Below, piece by piece: positions 55,945 through 64,000 of a DNA stretch of 64,000 nt. The notes under the pieces are model-generated. The model saw only the letters and a list, made by a program, of their open reading frames with translations, had not been told where the DNA came from and ran no database searches. Numbering within the stretch: position 1 is the first letter of the stretch; each line of letters begins with the position of its first letter. Location of the stretch: positions 36,136,963 to 36,200,962 of the forward strand of contig CM064421.1 in assembly GCA_032690845.1 (NCBI GenBank), written 5' to 3'. This stretch comes from Eleusine coracana subsp. coracana. Its lineage: Eukaryota; Streptophyta; Magnoliopsida; Poales; Poaceae. A program made the translations under genes and the position numbers.

Positions 55945-58150
55945 ATGCGCGCCGGGGCCACCCAGATCAGCACCTTCACCGCCGCGGCTGCGCACGCGCT
56001 CTGCTTCGCCGGCCTTGCTGCTGCCCACTTCCTAGCTGGCCGTGGCGCGCTCGTCGCGGACCCCGAGCGCACGCTCCGCCTCCTCGTGGTACTCTCACTT
56101 CCTTTCCCTCCCGCTCACTTGCCGCCGCTGCCCACTTACCATCGGCTTCCCCACCCTCCCATCTCCTCCTCTGATCTGAACTGAGCTTCTCTCTTCCTCA
56201 CTTAGGTCTGCGAAGCGCCAGTTGTGATAGCTGTGTTCAGCTATCTGCGGAGGGATGCCCAACGCTGCTCGGTGCGGCACGCGTGCGACTTGTTTGTTCT
56301 ATTGTTTCTTCAAATTTCGTCGCCAGAGTTTACAACTGGTTAATTGAGCTTCTTTGATTACAGTTTTTCAAGGCAGCTGTGCGGGGATTGCTCGCCCTGC
56401 CCGTGGGTGAGCTTCATCTTTTTGAGTGCATTTTCTCTTTGATGAGGCTTCTTTCCCTACGATGTAGTACGTTGCTGCATGAAGGGGCAGCTTTATGCTG
56501 GAGATTTGAGTATCAGCACTCACTTCTTTAGTCAAAAAATCGATTTCATCTTGCGTAGATTAAGAGTCAAAGTGTTTGTTTGTCTATGATATGTTTTTTT
56601 TTCTCCTCATTTCTAGTCTCTTCAGGAAATTCACTAAATATATACAATCTGATTATACACAATTTTATCATATGATAGGAGCACTCCTAAATGCATTTGG
56701 AGCAATTGTTCTTGGTGCACCTGTCGGACTCAAGTAAGTATAAGATCATAAGAGTTTTGCAATGACCACCAGGGTTGGCATTTATACCTTTTTCTGTTTA
56801 GTTGTATCCTGTTTTTTATTATACTATTTTAGAGTAATGCACCAGTATGTTATCAGTTCACAGATTACAATTATCCTTTATTTGTATGGCATTGTTCATT
56901 TTGCAGGTACTGGATAGCAACGACTTATTGGTCACTTCTCATGTCTCTGTTCACTGTAAGTATGATTTCTTCTGCTTTGGTTGTGCTAACATTGTAGAAT
57001 TAGTAGTTTTGCTGGTTCTGTGTTGGCAGTTCTGGATATCATGAGCTTCATAAATACTATAACTGTGGGAAGCAGGATTATGACATGCTAATGCACGACC
57101 TTGCAGTTTGTTCCCGCAGCATGTGTCTACGGAGCATCCAAAATTGATTGGCAGAATGTGCTTTCCCACACCATGTATGCTCCTGACTCAGAATTTTTCA
57201 ATGCTGGAATTCATCCAGAGATGTGTATTTTGTATGGTTCAGCAAACACAATCAGTCATTCTGGCTGATTGTCTCCTTTCACATTTCAGTTATTTCGTAC
57301 CTATTGATGTCGAGGACTACATGATCTCCACACCCTGTCATGGAGCTGTAATTGGAGCATGGCTTGGTGCTTGGCCTATGCCTCTTGACTGGGAGAGACC
57401 CTGGCAGGTAAAGACTATCTTCAGACCTGATCTAGTACATGTTGTCAACACATAGGCATGAAAAAGCACGATCATATTGGAACATATTCACTGAAACGGT
57501 AACTTTATGGAAAATATATTCATGCCTACTACTTGACTTGTTCAATCATTTGCTCCGACAAACATGACAGTGGGCATTAAAGTAGGAACTGTTCCTGCCT
57601 GTATTGGTATATTCTTGTGGGAATCAGGTAATTGGCAGACATATCTGCATTGCCTGACTGAATATTTTAGAGCTGTGACATAAAAGGCTACTTTGGTTCA
57701 GACCTTGCCACCTTGGCAAAACTGACTGGTTCAGGCAACGCTCCCAGGCGTCCGATTTCATGTGCCTGCAGCTGAGAGTGCTGCCTGGCCAGTGAGCTGC
57801 CTGCATTGGCCTGCTTGAAGTTTTGTTGTGTGTCACTGCTTTTGAACCAGTCCATATTATGATCCATTTCCTTTCTCCGATTCTAAATAATTGGTCTTAC
57901 TTTCAGTAAGGTATTCTGCGGCACATCCTGACATCCATGATAATTCCTTTTCCGGGCCTTTACAATAAACTGCTCTAGTCATCACCTCCACATTCATCGG
58001 GCCGCTTACTATTTGTGTTTCTTTGATCTTTCTTAGGAGTGGCCTATCAGTGTCACGTATGGTGCAGTTGCTGGGCATTTGGTTGGAAAGGTAGCGTCGT
58101 TGGTCTTAATAGTTCTTCACAAGAGAAGGGTTCGTGCAAAAACTGACTAG
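55945..58150 (+). CDS. PIGF: PIG-F, GPI-anchor biosynthesis protein (218 aa)
   Basis: PIG-F stabilises the ethanolamine-phosphate transferases that complete the GPI anchor in the ER membrane. Eight exons, phase-consistent: 55945-56088, 56206-56271, 56364-56406, 56679-56733, 56907-56955, 57107-57174, 57290-57407 and 58037-58150. The 218-residue length matches the family. Hydrophobic spans cover most of the chain (for example ALLNAFGAIVLGAPVGL and YWIATTYWSLLMSLFTFVPA). The C-terminal signature GAVIGAWLGAWPMPLDWERP-WQ-EWPISVTYGAVAG is the strongest mark. It ends in a basic tail, HKRRVRAKTD, as in ER membrane proteins. It is divergent from OST1 and convergent with the MLO gene. Confidence 0.95.
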
Positions 58151-58581
58151 CCTATGGATGATGAGTGCCACTTATTTTTCTTCTTCTGCTATATGGTTCA
58201 TCCAGATTGATGTAGTATGCAACTAGCCAAGTACTCTTCCCACAGAATTATGTATTTGTTGATTGGCTCTCTAGTTATAGTATTTATAACTCTCTCAGGT
58301 AGCCTTTCCATAGCTGACCATTATTTTCTTGAATGTAACGAGAAGCATTGCTGTTTATTTATTTATTTTTCAATACAGAAGAGGGAGGTTTAGGTGATTA
58401 TAGGCTTTGTGAAAGCTCCTTTGCATATTTCTTCTGGGAGGATCTGTTGCACATATTTATCCACTTTATCATTATTTCATTTTGAATAAATGAGACTTTC
58501 CTAACATGTCAATATTTGCATTTCTCCCAATGCTATTCTATACAAAGTTAAATTACAAATATATCACACATATTCATCCCG
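58151..58581. other. 3' flank between convergent PIG-F and MLO genes
   Basis: Only 431 bp separate the two stop codons; the segment should contain both 3' untranslated regions. AT-rich, no other feature seen. Confidence 0.6.
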
Positions 58582-61500
58582 TCACTTCTGAGTGCTGAAC
58601 GAAAAATCTGAATCAGTGATGTCAACCTTAATCGAGCTGGACGAGACCGCTCTCCTCTCTAGCCTGTGAGGCCGATTCTGCTGCTCAACCACCGGCGGGT
58701 ACATGTCACCGAGCTCCTGCTCCCGCATAGGCGAGGCCGGGACGCTCTGGGGATCGTCGGACCTCCCCGTGGCCTTGTTGAGCAGGTGCACCGGCGAGCT
58801 GTCTGGTGACATGCCTCTACTTGGCGTCGTGTTGCCGCTCATGTACCCGCCGTACCCTGCCTCCCGGTGCTTCGACTTCTCCTTGGCCGCGTTACGCCAT
58901 TTCATCAACGCATTGGCGGTCTGCTCCTCAAATATGGTCTTCTTCATGTGTGTGCCCATCTGCATTGCAACAGCGCGCAAGGATGAATTCGGATGCGACC
59001 ATATGGTTCCTATAATCATCGTTTTCAGGAAAATTTTAAGGATTTTTTTTTTACCTGTGTGACGAGTGCGTAGAGTGGAAAGGTGATGTAGCTGCAGAGC
59101 ACCTGAAGAAGCAGCCCCACCACTATCCTCATGATACTCAAGCCTATGTTTTCGTGGAAGCAATCCTTCAATCCTGGGGTGAACTGTATAGCAACAACCA
59201 AATGAATATAAGTCACTGTTCGCTCATCCTCTTTTTTTTTCTTTTTTTTTTGTCGAAGGAATGAAGGTTAGTTCATTCAGTGAATGAATGCTTAGGCCAA
59301 AGTGTCTTACCATTGTCCAAATGAAATGGGCCATCTGGAATGCATTCTGAGTGAGACATAAGCAAAACGATGTCAGTAAGCCATTTATTGGCCACTTCAT
59401 AACGATGGGTTGATATAGTCTGATCGAGATTATACATGTACCTGGAAGAGTGTCAAGTGTATGAAAAACAGGACCCACTGAGGTCGATTGAACCAAAAGT
59501 ATTTGTTGCTTGGTTCAACAATAGGTGCCCCTTTAATTACGCTTGCCTTGTCCTGTATCTCTTTGGCCATCTCCATAATGACAATCTCTAGCTTGGTTCC
59601 AACCATCAAAAGAATCTGAAAAAAAAAAAAGAGAAAAGACGTCTTTGTTAGACTATTCCAGAACTGATTTAAATTGGCTCTTTGTCGCTTTGAACGGAGT
59701 GGAAGTCACACTTACAAGGACTGGGACATAAGACATCCAAATAAGCGTACCCCATCCTGCGCACAAAAGAATAAAGTTATACAAAACGACGGTGATTACA
59801 AGACAGGCTGCAAGAATGCTGGTTGAACAATGAAGAATGAGATGGGGGGACAAAGGGTGTACCTTGGATGTCGATGAGGAGTATAAAGATCGCCACAAAC
59901 CACAGCGGGAGGCTACAAAGACCAACCAAATGTGTCAAAAATCATCGAGCGACGACGAGGCTGACGTTCGTAGGCATACCGCTAGAATATACGCCCCCAA
60001 GAAGAATTAGAGTATTGGCTAATGACAATACCTGATGCCGACGACGATTTTGAAGTCGTCCTCTAACGACCGTTTGATGTACTTGTGGAAGTCGAATTTA
60101 CTATTGGGCGCCAAATGCGCCTGCATAGAAAAAAAAATTGTTTTAGATCAAATATGCTCCACATGAAGCAGATAAGAAAAAAAGTTCCTAGCTAGTATAT
60201 GTTATGGAAGAGGTCTTATTCTGCCATGACAATGGGGAATGAGAGATGATTTAGTACATTGATGAATCCTTGCCGCATGGTCAAGTAGTCAATCTTGGTG
60301 ACAGATCCAAAGAACTGCCTAAAAAACGCCACCTAGTAGCAAACATTGAGGAGGAGGACGACGCAGGTAAATAGTTAGAAACGCTGAAGACAGCAGAAAT
60401 GAATGATTCAGATATCAGGTGCATGATCAACTCACAATCCATCTGATTCCAGGGGTGCCTGAGAAGCCAATATGGCGCCTCACGAATGACGTTTGATGGG
60501 TGAACCGGAATCGTGAAGGATCTGCAGCGTATAGGATTTTGTGTCAGCAATTCAGCATGCATGCGTTGTTCAGGGACATGCGCTAGGTTCAGAAAGTTTC
60601 TTTTTTCTTGAAACTAGTAGGTTCAGAAAGTTGGTTCTTACCATTTGCGAACTGATAGTCCAGTGAGGCGGTCTCTGCTTCCCATTTCTTCCATTTCTTC
60701 ATCTGCACGCAAGAACATGGCAAGAAAGAATTAGTATTGTTTCTTCTAACTGAATTTCAGAGACAACTTTGGGTTTTATTTCAAATGAAGTGAAATGGTA
60801 GGTCAACATGGTTTTCTTGAAAAAAAAAACTAGTGTGCAGTGCAACTGAAGAAGCAGTAAGATGTAGTATGCTAAAGCTTGGGTTGTGCTTATACCTTCA
60901 TACGTCCCAAAATCATTGTGGACACGCTGTAAGTAACATGGAACACCGCGAGCACAAAGATGAATATATGCAGCTCGTGAATACCTTTCGCCGAGATGAG
61001 CGCCACCATGTTCTCGTCCTGCAACACCAAGAAAATAAAAGGTTACTGCTTACAGGCCCGTAATGAATAACGATACCTTCACCTTGAAATGTGTCATGTA
61101 GTACCTTTTTAGTGCACTCGTCTTCCCCGCCTGCGGCGGCCAGGAACCGACGATGAACGGCCTCTTGTCCGAGGTACCAGAGCAGCCTCCGACGGGCGTC
61201 GCCTTTGACGTTGCCGTCCGCCTTTGCTTTGCACGGTTTCATGATGTTCCCAGCCTTTTTAGGGATGCATATCTTGGAGATGGGTGTTTGACTCACAGCG
61301 AGGAGGAGGGATATGAAGCCCATGAGCATCAACTCTGCAGGCCATAGTAGAAAGATTTAGAAACAGCCTATATATCAAACGACGCTGGAGGACGGAAATC
61401 AAATTCGAACTGCACTGCTCCTTGTTTATGGACAAGTAGCAGGGTTCCGTTCCAGGTAGTAGGCTATATAGGGTCCGGTTTGATACAATTTGATTTGGAA

Positions 61501-61868
61501 ATTTTCGGCAAGGAGTTGATATCAAAGCTCAACATCGATAATAAACAAGTGTTAATAGCAGAGGGCAGTCCAAGCACCTGCTTTGATCTTCTCGAGCGCC
61601 TCGCGCAAAGCCTTCTTTTGCCGCGTGTGGAACCACTGCAACCAGGAGCAGGAAAAAGCAGAGCAAGGAAGAAGAATTCAGTTTCCTGAGAGCACATGCA
61701 TCATGCATGCCAAATGAGTGGAAGAGGCAGAACTTTTTTACGTACATGGCCGAGCCAGTGGAGGCCGTACTCCATGGCGAAGGAGATGAGCACGATGACG
61801 GCGCACACGACCGCCACCGCCCACGTCGGTGTGTCCGGCAGTTCCCGGCCGCCGCCTCCCCCTGCCAT
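58582..61868 (-). CDS. MLO-family seven-transmembrane protein with C-terminal DFSF motif (550 aa)
   Basis: MLO proteins are plasma-membrane, calmodulin-binding proteins; some are needed by powdery mildews to enter the cell. Fourteen phase-consistent exons: 61746-61868, 61578-61635, 61105-61334, 60896-61018, 60642-60702, 60436-60521, 60258-60332, 60032-60120, 59863-59912, 59716-59756, 59442-59615, 59311-59346, 59055-59183 and 58582-58959. Landmarks: LPDTPTWAVAVVCAVIV (span 1), four Cys in the first outer loop (including ICIPKK and PCKAK, DECTKK), HIFIFVLAVFHVTYS, KYIKRSLEDDFKIVVGIS, WFNRPQWVLFFIHLTLFQNA, and the calmodulin-binding segment KKTIFEEQTANALMKWRNAA. The tail ends with DFSF at residues 543-546, a motif tied to the susceptibility clades IV and V. 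The protein appears intact; a clade IV assignment is my inference. Confidence 0.97.
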
Positions 61869-63943
61869 CTCTCTCTGTCTCTCTCTTCTCTCTTTCTTTC
61901 TCTCCTACGCACTACTCAGCAGCAACAACAACGTCCTAGGCACGAGCTCTCCTTCTTCTTCCTTGAGCAAAAACAAGCAGCAAATTAAAATGGCCTGTTG
62001 GTGGGTGAAGTATCTGAGGAAATTAAGCGTTGGAGAGGGCGATGCTGGCAAAGCTCAACTGCGGAAAGACACACGGGGCCTGCAGGTTTTTATTAGCGCG
62101 AGGCGAGGGATCCACGACCGCGTCAACAAGGCGCGTACAGGTGCAGGGGGCCGGCGATTTGGCTCCAAAGACGGTAAGAAACCGGGTTCTCTAATCTCTC
62201 TACCTTGTTTACGCGCTGCGTATATGCGGATGTGGACTGGTTGGTCTGACCGGTGATCATCATCAGCCACGCGGGGTTTATTATTTGCGCTCGATCGGCC
62301 GGCCGGCACACGGGGGGGCCCTGATCCATTTTGTTGCATGCAGCTACGACGACTCTGAGCTAAGCAAGACAAAAGAAGAAGAACGTAGTAGAAAATTTTG
62401 AAAAGGCAGGACAGGACAGGACACCAAGGGATCTAGTTAAACTAATCATGCAATTAGCTAGGCCGAGATCACTCGGAATTGCATGACAGCGACCTAAAAA
62501 CGTCCCTAAACCGAGCCAGCGGAGTCGCGATCCGGTGGTCCCGTTGATGATGCCTGCTTCTCTAATCTAAGTGTTGAAGAGATGAGATCGGTAGTCGGCG
62601 TTGCCACGAAAGCGGGGAGAGTTCAACTTGGACCTGGGGGGAAAAGTCGCCCGCCCGACCGGTCAAGTCACAGCGGCTGGCTCCCAATTATTGTGGACTG
62701 TTTGATGGTTTTTAGCTGGAATAGTAGCAGGGTATAATAATCCTACAAGTTACTATAAACCCATCTGGTTGACGCAGCCGTCGAGACTTTTCCTCAACGT
62801 ACCGATCTCATCGAAGAAAGTTTCAGGTGAAAAAGCAAAGCTGAGAGGGATTTTTCGTTTCTTGGTATGTAGTACATAAGAAAGTTTCCGAACAGTGAAA
62901 GAGTCTTTCCTCGTCGCATACAGACCCTACTTGTTGCGAGGTCCACTGGGCACCACGTCCTTTTTTTGTACGCTCTGCAAGTTGTGCAACCACGCACGTG
63001 CAATGCAAAGTCTAATGTTAGTTTTTTTATTTTTCAATCCGCGACAAAGCTCTATCGGTCTCGGAGCCGGGAGGGCGTCGCGCTGTGCTGTGTTCTCTGC
63101 ATCATCTTCAATTTTATTTATTTATTCTTGAAACTCATCTTCAATCTTTAGACATGCCCTTACAGGCACGGTACGAGTCGCAAAAGACGATTCATGCATC
63201 GATCCCCCTATCAGCTTATCAGCATCCATCGACATTATTGATCTTGACCCAGCCTTGTGGCGCATTAATAACTGCTCGAGGTCGAGGCACTTACAATGAC
63301 AAGTTTGCAAGAGATATTTAGCAATCCAAAGGAGCGTGGGTTGAGCTACGACTACTTGTGCTTGGTGGTCACCACAAATGAAGCGCTACCTTGTTGGACT
63401 CTGTCTCTGTGCTTATCCTCGTGTTTGACTTTGTAAACAGCTGCTGCCTGGATTCGGATCGCCAGAGTCGAGGAGTATATTGATTGATGCGCGGTTACAA
63501 ACATTTTTATTGGAGGGGGAAAGAGGCTGTCAAGCAACAATTGTGGACGGAATTGCTACTGCGATTGCGAAGTTCACCACCGGAATGGGCTCCACCAGTA
63601 CTTGGGCTACATGGGCCCATGCATGTCGACCCACAAGCCTTCTTTGACTATGAAGGGGTCTTTTTTGTATTGAGGAAAATTATTGGCATCCCGATTTCTG
63701 AACAACAAAGTCTTGAGTAAGTTCAAAAGAGAGCTCTCAACCTGACAACCAAAGTTGTGTCGTTTCCTTCTTTTTCTTCTCTTATTTTTGTTCGCGAATC
63801 CTGGATGTAACAACGCTTTCTGCCGGCCTTTCTCTTGGTTGTTAAAAATATAAGCGTAAAAACGGCAAAGCCATGAAGCCAACGGAGACGAAGTAAAAGA
63901 AACGAGTTCGACGGCTAGTCGGCCGGAGACGGAGAGGTAAGGC
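61869..63943. other. MLO promoter side and intergenic DNA to the right edge
   Basis: A CT-rich run (CTCTCTCTGTCTCTCTCTTCTC type) at about 61867-61905 sits directly upstream of the MLO ATG and is likely leader or core promoter sequence. Further right no gene, RNA gene or mobile element could be supported. Confidence 0.45.
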
Positions 63944-64000
63944 GATGGCGATCTCTCTTAGCTTGGTGCGTGCATATAGCATAGTGCAGGTACCTAGCAG
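63944..64000 (+). other. Possible start of a gene cut by the right edge
   Basis: An ATG in the context GGCGATGGCG opens a frame MAISLSLVRAYSIVQ that reaches the window end. The purine-rich GC leader before it would suit a grass gene start, but only 57 bases are visible, so it is a weak hint. Confidence 0.2.

Noticed and set aside
1..64000. tRNA, rRNA and CRISPR-like arrays
   Set aside because: No tRNA-like A/B box pair with cloverleaf, no rRNA segment and no regularly spaced repeat array was seen by eye; a covariance-model scan would be decisive.

Overview
The window is nuclear DNA of a grass (Poaceae). Genes have many short GT-AG introns, first exons are GC-rich, Stowaway/Tourist-type MITEs lie between genes, and grass-restricted families (DUF1618) are present. 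From memory, unchecked, the set callose synthase, DNA polymerase delta small subunit, CDPK and MLO resembles the start of rice chromosome 3. Exon limits below were worked out by reading splice sites and checking that phases add up.

Left third (1-22.1 kb): the N-terminal 684 codons of a callose synthase on the minus strand run off the left edge. A 5'-truncated LINE with a 15-bp target duplication follows, then two small two-exon minus-strand genes (one uncharacterised, one a likely plastid membrane protein), several MITEs, and a 14-exon gene for the DNA polymerase delta small subunit. That last gene is intact except for one in-frame TAG at codon 195.

Middle (22.1-48 kb): a MITE-rich gap leads to a 7-exon CDPK on the plus strand whose leader carries a three-times repeated module. 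Next come a DUF3598 gene with a GC-AG intron, a complete 3.47-kb hAT transposon with a perfect 8-bp target duplication and a broken transposase, two decayed DUF1618 genes (one with two abutting micro-inversions), and a decayed tonoplast sugar transporter (TST/MSSP) gene with at least three lesions.

Right part (48-64 kb): an intronless ATL-type RING-H2 ubiquitin ligase, ribophorin I (OST1) head-to-head with PIG-F, and an MLO gene convergent with PIG-F. OST1 and PIG-F both act in the ER on protein modification with lipid-borne glycans. The MLO protein ends with the DFSF motif linked to powdery-mildew susceptibility clades. The outer 2 kb shows no supported gene.

I did not find a clearly new multi-gene system. 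The observations most worth a second look are the nonsense codon in the polymerase subunit, the double micro-inversion in DUF1618, the triplicated CDPK leader module and the hAT element.
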